A stretch of DNA of 56,745 nucleotides. Source: Actinomycetes bacterium. Lineage in GTDB: Bacteria; Actinomycetota; Acidimicrobiia; Acidimicrobiales; Aldehydirespiratoraceae. Location: NCBI GenBank assembly GCA_024276355.1, contig JAJRXJ010000315.1, forward strand, positions 1 to 56,745, given 5' to 3'. Made by a program: the position numbers and the translations under genes. The notes beneath the pieces were generated by a model. That model was not told the DNA's origin. It ran no database searches and worked only from the letters and a program-made list of their open reading frames with translations. Of this stretch, positions 8,502 through 17,666 are shown in pieces (within the stretch, counting starts at the first letter, position 1; each line of letters starts with the position of its first letter).

Positions 8502-10766
8502 GTGCGTGGAATAGTCAGACTCCTGCGCCTGGCCGCTGTGATAGCGGGTGGAGCGCTCGCGACTGTGGTGTCGCTGGCCGCGCTCGCACCCAGGGTAGGC
8601 GAGATCTTCACGGCGAATGTTTCCACTTCCGCCGAGGTCAATCTCGATCAGCTGGCACTTCGTTCCATCGTCTACGACGCCAACGGTGACCAGTTCGATG
8701 TTCTCTACGACGTCGAGAACCGTGCACTGGTGAAACTGCCGGACATCAGCCACGAGCTGATCACGTCGGTGGTCACCGTGGAGGATGCCGGTTTCTGGCA
8801 GCACAACGGGGTCGATGCGGCTGCCATCGCGCGGGCACTGGTGCGAAACGTCTCCGCCGGCGGAATCCAGCAGGGCGGGTCGACCATCACACAGCAGCTG
8901 ATCAAGAACGGGGTGGTGGGCAATGCCCGCAACCTCGACCGCAAGGTCCCTGAGGCCGCTCTGGCGATCCGTCTCGAACGTCAGTTGACAAAGCAGGAAA
9001 TCCTCGAGGCCTACCTCAACACGGTGTACTTCGGCGGCGGTACCTACGGGGTGAGAGCGGCGGCGGAGGTCTATTTCGGCGTTGAGCCGAGCGAACTCGA
9101 CTGGGGTCAGTCGGCCTTGCTGGCCAGCCTCATCTCCAATCCGGTGCAATACGACCCGACCAGATTCCCCGACGTGGCCCGCGAGCGGCGTCGTATCGCG
9201 CTGAAGCTGCTGCTGAACGCCGGAGACATCACCCAGGCCCAATTCGACAGATACAACGATTCGGATGTGCCATCCACCAGGAGAGTGGCCGTCCAGTGGC
9301 AGCCCTCCAATTACTTCATCGAGGAGGTGCGCAGTCAGCTTCTGGCCGACAAGCGACTGGGCGATACCAAGGCCGAGCGGGAAGAGGCGGTGTTCGGGGG
9401 TGGGTTGCGCGTGTTCACCACCTACGACCCGGTCGCCCAGGCACAGATCGAAAAGGCAATCGCCGACAACCTGCCCGACGACCCGCGTTTCTTCACGGCG
9501 GCCAGTGCGAGTGTGGAGCCGGGAACCGGGGCGGTCCGGGCCCTGGTCGGTGGACCAGGATTCGATCTGTTCAAGTACGACATTGCCACTCACCCGAATG
9601 GGCGTCCGACCGGTTCCGCCTTCAAGCCGTTCGTCTTGGCGGCCGCGATGGAGAAGGGGTTTGTTCCCGCCGACCAGGTGAGCGGACTCAGCCCGTGCGA
9701 GTTCGACAACCCCGGCGGCGACCCTGATCCATACGAGGCCTCCAACTTCGGTGGCGGCAAGGGTGCGTTCCAGGCGATCTACTCCCAAACTCTCGCATCA
9801 TCCAACTGTGCGTATCTTCGATTGGGTCAGATAGTGGGACTGTCCAATGTTGCCGACACCGCCCGAGCGCTCGGGATAAAGGCCGACATGTCCGAACTGC
9901 CCATGTCCATGCCGCTCGGCCCCCTCGAGATCACCCCACTCGAAATGGCCACGGCCTACGCAACCTTCGCCAACGACGGCGTCCATGTCGATCCGATCTT
10001 CATAACCCGGGTCGAAGATCGTTCCGGGAATGTTCTGTTCGAAAACGTTCCCCACCCCACCCGTGCCATCTCAACCCAGTCGGCGAGGCTGGTGACCAAT
10101 GTGTTGGCCGCCAACGTGAGGGGCGGAACCGGCACCAGGGCCCGGCTCGAATCGCAGCCGGCCGCCGGTAAGACCGGAACCGCACAGGACTTCGGCGACG
10201 CGTGGTTTGTGGGATTCACCCCCCGTCTGGCCACCGCGATCTGGATGGGCAACCCCGACGCCAGGGTGCCGATGCGACGAGTGGCAGGGGTCGGAAATGT
10301 CACCGGAGGTTCAATCCCGGCGCGAATCTGGGGCGCGTTCAACAACGCCTACCACGCGAACCGGCCCGTCATCGAGTTCAACAAGCCCGAGCCGACTCGC
10401 GCCGGAGTGATCCTGCGCACCGACTCCGACAACGTGAAGTACAAGGAGACGGCGAAGAGTCTCTGCGGCGACCCGGAGGCCGAGGTGGACACCGACGGTG
10501 ACGGTGTCGCCGACACTTGCGTCGACCCGCAGTTCGAGTTCGACCCGAACATCGGCATATGCCCGACATTGCTCGAGCCTGTCGATGAGGACGGCGACGG
10601 CAAGACCGATGGCTGTGTTCCGCCCACCACGACCACCACGACAACGACTACGGTCCCGGACGGTACCACTCCAACGACCACCGGCGGCGGTACAACAACA
10701 ACGACGACCACCACGCCACCATCCACCGGCACCACAATCCCCCCGCCGCCCACGACCGTGCCATGA
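8502..10766 (+). CDS. Class A penicillin-binding protein (transglycosylase/transpeptidase) with DxDxDG repeat region and Thr-rich C-terminal tail
   Basis: Transglycosylase EDAGFWQHNGVD and GGSTITQQLIKN; transpeptidase SAFKPF, SSN, KTGTA; tail DTDGDGVADTC...DEDGDGKTDGCVPPTTTTTT. Confidence 0.92.
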   Translation: MRGIVRLLRLAAVIAGGALATVVSLAALAPRVGEIFTANVSTSAEVNLDQLALRSIVYDANGDQFDVLYDVENRALVKLPDISHELITSVVTVEDAGFWQHNGVDAAAIARALVRNVSAGGIQQGGSTITQQLIKNGVVGNARNLDRKVPEAALAIRLERQLTKQEILEAYLNTVYFGGGTYGVRAAAEVYFGVEPSELDWGQSALLASLISNPVQYDPTRFPDVARERRRIALKLLLNAGDITQAQFDRYNDSDVPSTRRVAVQWQPSNYFIEEVRSQLLADKRLGDTKAEREEAVFGGGLRVFTTYDPVAQAQIEKAIADNLPDDPRFFTAASASVEPGTGAVRALVGGPGFDLFKYDIATHPNGRPTGSAFKPFVLAAAMEKGFVPADQVSGLSPCEFDNPGGDPDPYEASNFGGGKGAFQAIYSQTLASSNCAYLRLGQIVGLSNVADTARALGIKADMSELPMSMPLGPLEITPLEMATAYATFANDGVHVDPIFITRVEDRSGNVLFENVPHPTRAISTQSARLVTNVLAANVRGGTGTRARLESQPAAGKTGTAQDFGDAWFVGFTPRLATAIWMGNPDARVPMRRVAGVGNVTGGSIPARIWGAFNNAYHANRPVIEFNKPEPTRAGVILRTDSDNVKYKETAKSLCGDPEAEVDTDGDGVADTCVDPQFEFDPNIGICPTLLEPVDEDGDGKTDGCVPPTTTTTTTTTVPDGTTPTTTGGGTTTTTTTTPPSTGTTIPPPPTTVP

Positions 10767-10805
10767 TCCGACCAGCGACGCCCCTTACCACGTGAGATCC
10801 AAACC

Positions 10806-11516
10806 ATGAGCCTCGAGCGCCTACTCCAGATCCAATCGATCGACGTTGAGATCAAACAGCTTCGTCATCGAAAGAAGACTCTTGAGCAGCGTGATCTACT
10901 GGCCGACGCACACACCGAGCGAGCATCGAAGCAGGAGGCCATCGACGAGGTGGCGGCCCGACGTGTGGAGGCCGCCAGCCGTCAGCGCCGACTGGAGGAC
11001 GAAGCCCAGACCGTCGCCGACAAGGCCGCCGCCGATGAGAAGCGTCTCTACAGCGGTGAGGTTGGGGGAATGAAGGATCTTCAGGCCCTCCAGAACGAGA
11101 TCGCCCATCTGAAGCAGCGTCAGGAATCGATCGAAGACGACGAGCTCGAAGCCATGGAGCAGGCCGAGGCGCTCCGTGCCGAGGTCGAGAAGATGGAGGC
11201 CGCGTGCGCCGATCTCGACCATCGCATCGATGTCCTGTCCCGCGAGATCTCCGAGGCCGAGCACGACATCGACGCCAAGTTGTCGGCACTCGAGGTCCAG
11301 CGTGAAGAGATGGTCCCCGAAGTCTCCCCGTCGATGTTGGCCGAGTACGAACAGCTGCGACCCACGTTCGGATCAGCGACGGTGGTGAGATTCGACGGCA
11401 AGAATTGTGTGGGCTGTCCGTCGATGATGCCCTCGATGGAGGTCGACCGTCTCAAACATGCGGAGTCCGGCACTTTGGAGCACTGCTCCGAGTGCGGTCG
11501 TATGGTCGTCAACTGA
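10806..11516 (+). CDS. Coiled-coil plus C4 zinc-ribbon domain protein (DUF164/CT398-like)
   Basis: Long coiled coil followed by KNCVGCPSMMPSMEV...LEHCSECGRMVV. Confidence 0.85.
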   Translation: MSLERLLQIQSIDVEIKQLRHRKKTLEQRDLLADAHTERASKQEAIDEVAARRVEAASRQRRLEDEAQTVADKAAADEKRLYSGEVGGMKDLQALQNEIAHLKQRQESIEDDELEAMEQAEALRAEVEKMEAACADLDHRIDVLSREISEAEHDIDAKLSALEVQREEMVPEVSPSMLAEYEQLRPTFGSATVVRFDGKNCVGCPSMMPSMEVDRLKHAESGTLEHCSECGRMVVN

Positions 11517-11541
11517 ATCTCGTCGACCCGGCATCGGAGTT

Positions 11542-12036
11542 GTGGAAATGTTCTTCTGGTTCCTGGCGTCCGCGGTGCTGATGGTGTTCTTCGTGTTCGA
11601 CAGCCCCGCGGCCGATTATCGATTTGTGGCCCTTGGCGGTGTGTTGCCGTTGATCGAGGATCTCACCGGCAGGCCCCTCGTTCTCCACACGCTTGTGGGC
11701 CCGGTGGCGTTGATGGCTTTGATCATGCTGGCCACCCGCGGGCGTCGAATCCTCCGGCGTCAACTACTCGGGCTTCCCATCGGCTCCTTCGTGTTCTTGC
11801 TGGTTGCCGGCATTTGGGCTCGAACTTCGTTGTTCTGGTGGCCGATGGCCGGCTTCGACGCGATAGCCACCGGCCCGCTTCCGGAGTTCGATAGGCCGTT
11901 CGTGCTGCTGGTCCTCTTGGAGAGCGTGGGAGTGGCCGGGCTGCTATGGCTGGCCATTCGGGTCCGTCTGGCCGATGAGGGGAACGCTTCGAGACTTCTT
12001 CAAACCGGACGGTTGCCCAGGAACCCCGCTCCATGA
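11542..12036 (+). CDS. Multi-pass membrane protein, unknown function
   Basis: Hydrophobic segments VEMFFWFLASAVLMVFFVF, LVGPVALMALIMLAT, PIGSFVFLLVAGIW. Confidence 0.65.
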   Translation: MEMFFWFLASAVLMVFFVFDSPAADYRFVALGGVLPLIEDLTGRPLVLHTLVGPVALMALIMLATRGRRILRRQLLGLPIGSFVFLLVAGIWARTSLFWWPMAGFDAIATGPLPEFDRPFVLLVLLESVGVAGLLWLAIRVRLADEGNASRLLQTGRLPRNPAP

Positions 12037-12058
12037 GGCCAGCGGCCACCATCGCACC

Positions 12059-12652
12059 ATGCTGACCATCGTCAGGCACGGCCGGACTCTTGCCAATGCG
12101 TCCGGTGAGCTTCTGGGGCGACGCGACCCGCCCCTGGATGATCTCGGCAGGGTCCAGGCTCTCAAGATCGGCGAGGCGCTACACGACGTCGAGAGGATCA
12201 TTTCGAGCCCCTTGACACGATGCATCGAGACGGCCCAGGCCATTCGCGACTGTGGACACAACGATGTGGGGATCGAAGTCGACGAGCGCTTCATCGAGAT
12301 CGATTACGGAACTCTGGAGGGCGCTCTCGTCGGCGACGTCCCGGCCGAGACCTGGGCGCGGTGGCGATCGGACCCGAGTTGGTCCCCAGGCGGGGCCGAA
12401 AGCCTCGACGACGTTTCAATCCGGGTTGCCGATGCCCTTGATTCCCTGCGGGATTCGCGGACGGCCGACCGTTCCGTGGTGATCGTGAGCCACGTGTCGC
12501 CGATCAAGGCGGCGATCGGATGGGCGCTGGGTATGGGGCCCGACATTGCGTGGAGGTGCCACGTCGCCCAGGCGTCGATTCATCGAATCATCATCGAGGG
12601 TGATTTGCCCAGGCTGCTCGAATTCAATCAGACATCACACCTGTCGGGCTGA
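12059..12652 (+). CDS. Histidine phosphatase / phosphoglycerate mutase family protein
   Basis: MLTIVRHGRTLANASGELLGRRDPPLDDLGRVQA; SSPLTRCIETAQAI; VVIVSHVSPIKAAI. Confidence 0.9.
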   Translation: MLTIVRHGRTLANASGELLGRRDPPLDDLGRVQALKIGEALHDVERIISSPLTRCIETAQAIRDCGHNDVGIEVDERFIEIDYGTLEGALVGDVPAETWARWRSDPSWSPGGAESLDDVSIRVADALDSLRDSRTADRSVVIVSHVSPIKAAIGWALGMGPDIAWRCHVAQASIHRIIIEGDLPRLLEFNQTSHLSG

Positions 12653-12658
12653 TGCCGT

Positions 12659-12877
12659 TCAGTCCGATGTTCCAGCCGAGACCGTCTCGACCACTCGCAG
12701 TTCGAGTTCTCCGGATTGGTGGAGCCTCACCTGGAGTCGGTTGTCACGAAGCACTGCGGCCATGCCGGCACGCCGAGATGCGGCCGGCGTCAGGTCACGC
12801 GTTCTGAGCATCTCCTCGGGGGAGATTCTCTTGGAGTTGAGGTCGTACATGGGCCTGTCCTTGTCCTGGTCGACCAC
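12659..12877 (-). CDS. Small protein of unknown function
   Basis: 72-aa ORF (GTG start) in the gap after the phosphatase, convergent orientation; weak evidence. Confidence 0.4.
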   Translation of the reverse strand: MVDQDKDRPMYDLNSKRISPEEMLRTRDLTPAASRRAGMAAVLRDNRLQVRLHQSGELELRVVETVSAGTSD

Positions 12878-13180
12878 GTCTCGATCGTCCGGTTGGGCGG
12901 TCGATGTTCATCCAACGTCGCCTTGGGCACGACTCTGAAGCTGATCCGATCGACCGACCCACGTTCAGAGGGCCACCGGCCCTGAGCCTGCTGTGGCGTG
13001 GTGGTCCGCTTGGATCGGCCGCCGGGGACCGGAGTCACATTCGACTTCCCGAAAGCACCATCCGGAAACGCCGCCGATTGGATTTCCCGAGGTGGGCGTG
13101 GGGGTCGTGTTGCGCCTAGAGTTCCAGTGTGGTTGGGCTTGACGAGGTGTCGATCCCAAGATCTATCGGCGGAGGTTTCC

Positions 13181-13456
13181 ATGGCGAAGAGGGCTCATGA
13201 ACAGTGTCTCGACGAGGCGGAATACGGGGCGATGATGAGAGAGACGCAGGCAAGAATTCTCGATCGTCTCGAGACAGCGAGAGCTGCGTCGCGGATCTCC
13301 CAGCGACGACTGGCGGGGGTCATCGGGGTGAACCGTGAGGCGATGCGCGACCGACTGTCCGGACGCACGCAGGTGAAGGCCCATGAGCTGGCCGCGTTGG
13401 CCGCATTCCTCCAGGTCGACATCAGCGAGTTTTTCGCCATCGGCGCCGACCACTGA
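13181..13456 (+). CDS. XRE-family helix-turn-helix protein
   Basis: AASRISQRRLAGVIGVNREAMRDRLSGRTQVKAHELAALAAFLQVDISEFF; SD GGAGG upstream. Confidence 0.8.
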   Translation: MAKRAHEQCLDEAEYGAMMRETQARILDRLETARAASRISQRRLAGVIGVNREAMRDRLSGRTQVKAHELAALAAFLQVDISEFFAIGADH

Positions 13457-13851
13457 TGAATTCCGGTTGGGTGGTGCCCGACGACGAGGTCGAGGTCCAC
13501 TTCGTCGCATCGGGTGGCCCGGGCGGGCAACATGCCAACAGGTCCAACACCAAGGTCGATGCCGTGTTTCGGCCGGCGGAGTCGGAGACCATGCCGGATC
13601 ACCTTCGTGAACGGGTTCTGGCCAAGCTCGGTCCGGTGGTGAGGGTTGCGGTCGACGATGAGCGGTCCCAGTACCGCAACCGGGTGTTGGCGGTTGAGAG
13701 AATCCGGGAGAAGGTTCGTGTGGCGGGGGTCGTTGAGCGCAAACGACGCCCGACGAAACCCACACGGGGAAGTCAGAGGCGGCGAGTCGACGGGAAGAAG
13801 CGCCGGGGCCAGACCAAGAGACTGCGCCGCAGACCGACCGCCGACGACTGA
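13456..13851 (+). CDS. arfB: Peptidyl-tRNA hydrolase ArfB/YaeJ-like (class I release-factor domain)
   Basis: VHFVASGGPGGQHANRSNTKVDAVFR (GGQ) and basic C-terminal tail; TGATG overlap with upstream XRE gene. Confidence 0.9.
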   Translation: MNSGWVVPDDEVEVHFVASGGPGGQHANRSNTKVDAVFRPAESETMPDHLRERVLAKLGPVVRVAVDDERSQYRNRVLAVERIREKVRVAGVVERKRRPTKPTRGSQRRRVDGKKRRGQTKRLRRRPTADD

Positions 13852-13878
13852 GCTTTCCGCTGGCGAGGGTGGTGGCGA

Positions 13879-14210
<332 letters not shown>

Positions 14211-14225
<15 letters not shown>

Positions 14226-14618
14226 CCCGCCACCGCTGTCAAGTGTGCCGCGTCTGGCCCCGAACCACGCACCGATCACACCGATTGATGCCGCCAACAG
14301 CGCGTTGAAGACGAGCGCACCGATCGAGATGCCCCGGCCATCAGCCAGCCGCCGTGCGATTCCGAAGGTCTGGAGAATCGCGAAGGCGAGGAAGGTGGCG
14401 GCGGCACCGTGGACGAACGCCGTCGACGGTTGCTGTCTTCCGGCCAGTGCGCCACCGAGCAGGTATCCGGTGATTATCAGGAGATACAGGGCCAGGACCC
14501 ACAAGGACGTGTCGGACGAGTCATCGATCGAGGCACGGATGATCGCCGCCGGGCCGGTGAGGAGAAGCGTCATCATCGCGCCGGCGGTGACCACGCTGAG
14601 GTCGAGTTGGGAGATCAT
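14211..14618 (-). CDS. Four-TM-type small membrane protein
   Basis: MISQLDLSVVTAGAMMTLLLTGPAAIIRA...LYLLIITGYLLGGALAGRQQ...HGAAATFLAFAIL...ALLAASIGVIGAWFG. Confidence 0.65.
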
Positions 14619-14696
14619 GGGTATCGATGCTCCGAGACGATGGGGTCGTGGCAGTGATTGGTTGCTGAGGCTAGCGGTGCCGACAAAAGCCGCGAT

Positions 14697-14721
14697 AATT
14701 CCAACAATCATTGTTGGAATT
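14697..14721. promoter_or_regulatory. Perfect 25-bp palindrome AATTCCAACAAT-C-ATTGTTGGAATT, predicted Fur/PerR-type operator
   Basis: 12-bp perfect arms, 1-nt centre; immediately upstream of a TATGGT -10 hexamer and the fur-family GTG start. Confidence 0.85.
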
Positions 14722-14736
14722 GGGTATGGTGTCCGG

Positions 14737-15219
14737 GTGCGCAGCCCGGAGACCTTGGCCCAAAGATTCAGAGAATCCGACCTGAAGGTCACCAGTCAGC
14801 GAGTGGCCGTGTTCGAGGCCCTCGGGACCATGCCCGGTCACCGAACTGCCGAACAGATTCACCGGGCAGTCATTGAGACGGTACCCAACATGTCGCTGCG
14901 CACCGTCTACCAGATCCTTCGTGAGCTGGTCGACCTGGGCGAGCTCCAGATGTTGGAGCTCGGAACCGGCGCCATCCAGTACGACCACAATTTGTCCCCC
15001 CACCATCACCTCGTGTGCAACGAGTGTGGAGCGGTGGTCGACATCCCATCCCATCTGGCCATGGTGAGCCATGAAGCCGTGGCCGATCTCGGAGTCACGG
15101 TTTCGTCGACAGAACTGGTCATGCGAGGCACGTGCCGAGCATGTTGCGACACCGGCCAGGATTCGAACAAGTCAAGATCCCAACAAACCAAGCAACAAAT
15201 AGGAGACCCCCATGCCTGA
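14737..15219 (+). CDS. Fur-family regulator (PerR-like candidate)
   Basis: VTSQRVAVFEALGTMPGHRTAEQIHRAV...MSLRTVYQILRELVDLGEL...HHHLVCNECGAVVDI...CRACC. Confidence 0.92.
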   Translation: MRSPETLAQRFRESDLKVTSQRVAVFEALGTMPGHRTAEQIHRAVIETVPNMSLRTVYQILRELVDLGELQMLELGTGAIQYDHNLSPHHHLVCNECGAVVDIPSHLAMVSHEAVADLGVTVSSTELVMRGTCRACCDTGQDSNKSRSQQTKQQIGDPHA

Positions 15220-15631
15220 ACTGGCTGGTTCACAGACCCTCGAAAACCTCAAGGCCGCGTTCGCAGGCGAGAGCCAGGCCAACCGCCGCTACCTCTACTT
15301 CGCCCAGAAGGCCGACATCGAGGGCTACCCCGACACCGCCGCGCTGTTCCGCTCGGTCGCCGAAGGCGAGACCGGACACGCCCACGGACACCTCGACTAC
15401 ATCGCCGAGGTCGGCGATCCGGCCACCGGTGAGCCGATCGGCGACACCGAGGACAACCTCAAGGCATCGATAGCCGGTGAGACCTACGAATACACCGAGA
15501 TGTACCCGGGCATGGCGAAGACCGCCCGCGAAGAGGGCTTCGACGAAGTCGCCGAGTGGATGGAAACCCTGGCCAAGGCCGAGAAGAGCCACGCCGGCCG
15601 CTTTGGTCTCGGGCTCGAGAACCTGAGCTGA
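15212..15631 (+). CDS. Rubrerythrin-family diiron protein without C-terminal rubredoxin domain
   Basis: [27 protein letters not shown]...[16 protein letters not shown]...AEKSHAGRF. Confidence 0.93.
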   Translation: MPELAGSQTLENLKAAFAGESQANRRYLYFAQKADIEGYPDTAALFRSVAEGETGHAHGHLDYIAEVGDPATGEPIGDTEDNLKASIAGETYEYTEMYPGMAKTAREEGFDEVAEWMETLAKAEKSHAGRFGLGLENLS

Positions 15632-15642
15632 ACGTCCCGCCT

Positions 15643-15675
15643 TGCCCTGCCGCCCCCACCGCGGGCGGCAGGGCA
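15643..15675 (+). other. Intercistronic 13-bp perfect hairpin (TGCCCTGCCGCCC-N7-GGGCGGCAGGGCA)
   Basis: Direct inverted repeat between rubrerythrin and the Fe-S oxidoreductase gene; no U-tract. Confidence 0.7.
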
Positions 15676-15719
15676 GGCCAGTCGAGTCTGAATCCGGCCG
15701 CCACATACAGGAGATCGAA

Positions 15720-17057
15720 GTGACCACGACCTACGACCCGTTCGACGCGGCCTATTTCGTCGAGTCCGACCTTCGTGAGGAGATGACACGGGTTTTCGAC
15801 CTGTGTCATGGATGCCGGCTCTGTTTCAAGTTCTGCGGGTCATTCCCCACGATGGTCGCGTTCATCGACGAACACGAAGATCAGGACGCCGCCCGACTCA
15901 CCAGCGACCAGCAGGATCAGGTGGTCGATGAGTGTTTCAACTGCAAGCTCTGCTACGTCAACTGCCCCTACACGCCCAACCTCCACGAGTGGAACCTCGA
16001 TTTTCCAAGGTTGATGTTGCGTGCCGAGCAGGTGTTGCATCGCGAACGAAAGCAGCCGTTGCGCCACAAGCTCGCCGACAAGGCCCTGGCCAACACCGAC
16101 CTCGTCGGTCGGGTCAACACCGCGATGGCGCCCGTTGTCAACAAGGCCATCTCCACCCCCGACAGCCGGGTTCGTCGTCTGATCGAGAAGACCGTCGGCA
16201 TCTCTTCTCAGCGTGTGCTGCCACCCTACGCCCGCCAGCGTTTCTCCACATGGTTCAAGAAACACGCGCCGCGTCTCGGTCGCGACCGGCAGGCCACGGC
16301 GGTTCTCTTTCCAACCTGCATCGTCGAATACCAGGACACCGCGGTGGGCCACGACATGGTCAAGGTCTACGAACGCAACGGCATCAGTTGCGATCTGCCT
16401 CCCGGGGAGGTCTGTTGCGGCGCGCCGTATCTTCATCATGGCGACGTCGAGACTTTTCGTGAACACGCGCGCAAGAACATCAAGGTGATTTCCGAGGCCC
16501 TCCACTCCGCCGACAGCGCCGCCGGTTCCGGTGATCCCGACGCGGTGGTGGTGGTTCCCCAGCCAACCTGCGCATACGTTCTCAAGTACGACTACGCCGA
16601 CTACGTGGGCGGTGACGACGCTGAGTTCGTGGCCTCGCGCACCCGCGATGCCGCGGAGTACCTGGTGGAGATTCGCAAAACCGACGGACTCGAGCTCGAC
16701 GAGGAATTCCCGGGCGAGGTACCGACCAGCATCACCTATCACGCTCCCTGCCACCTGAGAGCCCAGAACATGGGCCTCAAGAGTCGCGATCTCATGAAGC
16801 TCACAGGTGCCAAGATCAAGGTTGTCGCCGAATGCTCCGGCATCGACGGAACCTGGGGGCTCAAGGAACGCAACTTCGACATGGCCCGAGGAGTGGCCAA
16901 GAAGATGGCCAAGGCCATCGACTCTGCCGACAGCGAGATCGTGGCCGGCGACTGCAACCTGGCCAATGGTGGCATCGTGCTCGAGACCGGCCGAACACCG
17001 CTACACCCGCTGCAGGTTCTGGCCAGAGCCTACGGAATACCCGAGGAGAGATCGTGA
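15720..17057 (+). CDS. Fe-S oxidoreductase (GlpC/HdrD-like, two 4Fe-4S motifs plus CCG-type domains)
   Basis: [57 protein letters not shown]. Confidence 0.9.
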   Translation: MTTTYDPFDAAYFVESDLREEMTRVFDLCHGCRLCFKFCGSFPTMVAFIDEHEDQDAARLTSDQQDQVVDECFNCKLCYVNCPYTPNLHEWNLDFPRLMLRAEQVLHRERKQPLRHKLADKALANTDLVGRVNTAMAPVVNKAISTPDSRVRRLIEKTVGISSQRVLPPYARQRFSTWFKKHAPRLGRDRQATAVLFPTCIVEYQDTAVGHDMVKVYERNGISCDLPPGEVCCGAPYLHHGDVETFREHARKNIKVISEALHSADSAAGSGDPDAVVVVPQPTCAYVLKYDYADYVGGDDAEFVASRTRDAAEYLVEIRKTDGLELDEEFPGEVPTSITYHAPCHLRAQNMGLKSRDLMKLTGAKIKVVAECSGIDGTWGLKERNFDMARGVAKKMAKAIDSADSEIVAGDCNLANGGIVLETGRTPLHPLQVLARAYGIPEERS

Positions 17058-17665
17058 ACACCAAGCTCACCATCGACGACATCGCCGATCAGAGAGAATA
17101 CGAACGCGAACGAGACGACTATCGATCCGGCATCATCGCCCTCAAGAAGCTGCGTCGGGTGTCGGGCGGTCCGATCATCACGTTCGTATTCGAGAATCGC
17201 GACCCGATCCGGTTCCAGATTCAGGAAATGGCCCGGGTGGAGAAGTTGCTCACCGACGAGGCGATCCAAGTCGAGCTCGACACCTACAACCCTCTGATTC
17301 CGGCCGCGGGTGAGCTGTCGGCAACAATGTTCATAGAGATGGTCACCGACGAGGAGCAACGCCACTGGAAGCCGTTGCTCATCGGCGTTCTCGATTGCAT
17401 GTGGCTCCGGATCGGATCCGGTGAAGATGCGCTGATGGTCAAGGCCGAGATCGAGGAGGCCCACGCCGAGATGCTCACCCGGGATGTGCCGCCGTCGGTC
17501 AACTATGTGAGGTTCCGGATCGGCGACGACACGGCGATACGGGCCTTCGAGACCGGCCCGGTGGAGCTCCGGGTCGAGCATCCCAACTACAACGAATCGA
17601 CTGTCCTGTCCGAAGCCACGGTGGCCGAGCTGCTGAGAGACCTGCGGGCAGAGTCGGGGATCTGA
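17054..17665 (+). CDS. DUF3501 family protein
   Basis: KLTIDDIADQREYERERDDYRSGIIALKKLRRVSGGPIITFVFENRDPIRFQIQEMARVEKLLTDEAIQVELDTYNPLIP; GTGA overlap with upstream gene. Family recognised from memory. Confidence 0.8.
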   Translation: MNTKLTIDDIADQREYERERDDYRSGIIALKKLRRVSGGPIITFVFENRDPIRFQIQEMARVEKLLTDEAIQVELDTYNPLIPAAGELSATMFIEMVTDEEQRHWKPLLIGVLDCMWLRIGSGEDALMVKAEIEEAHAEMLTRDVPPSVNYVRFRIGDDTAIRAFETGPVELRVEHPNYNESTVLSEATVAELLRDLRAESGI

Positions 17666-17666
17666 C

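Noticed and set aside
8265-9788. 507-aa minus-strand ORF
   Set aside because: Antisense to the well-supported class A PBP; composition is the typical shadow frame of GC-rich coding DNA.
10620-10766. Tandem DNA repeat / minisatellite
   Set aside because: ACC/ACG-rich low complexity is explained by the poly-Thr tail of the PBP; codons vary so it is not a simple DNA repeat.
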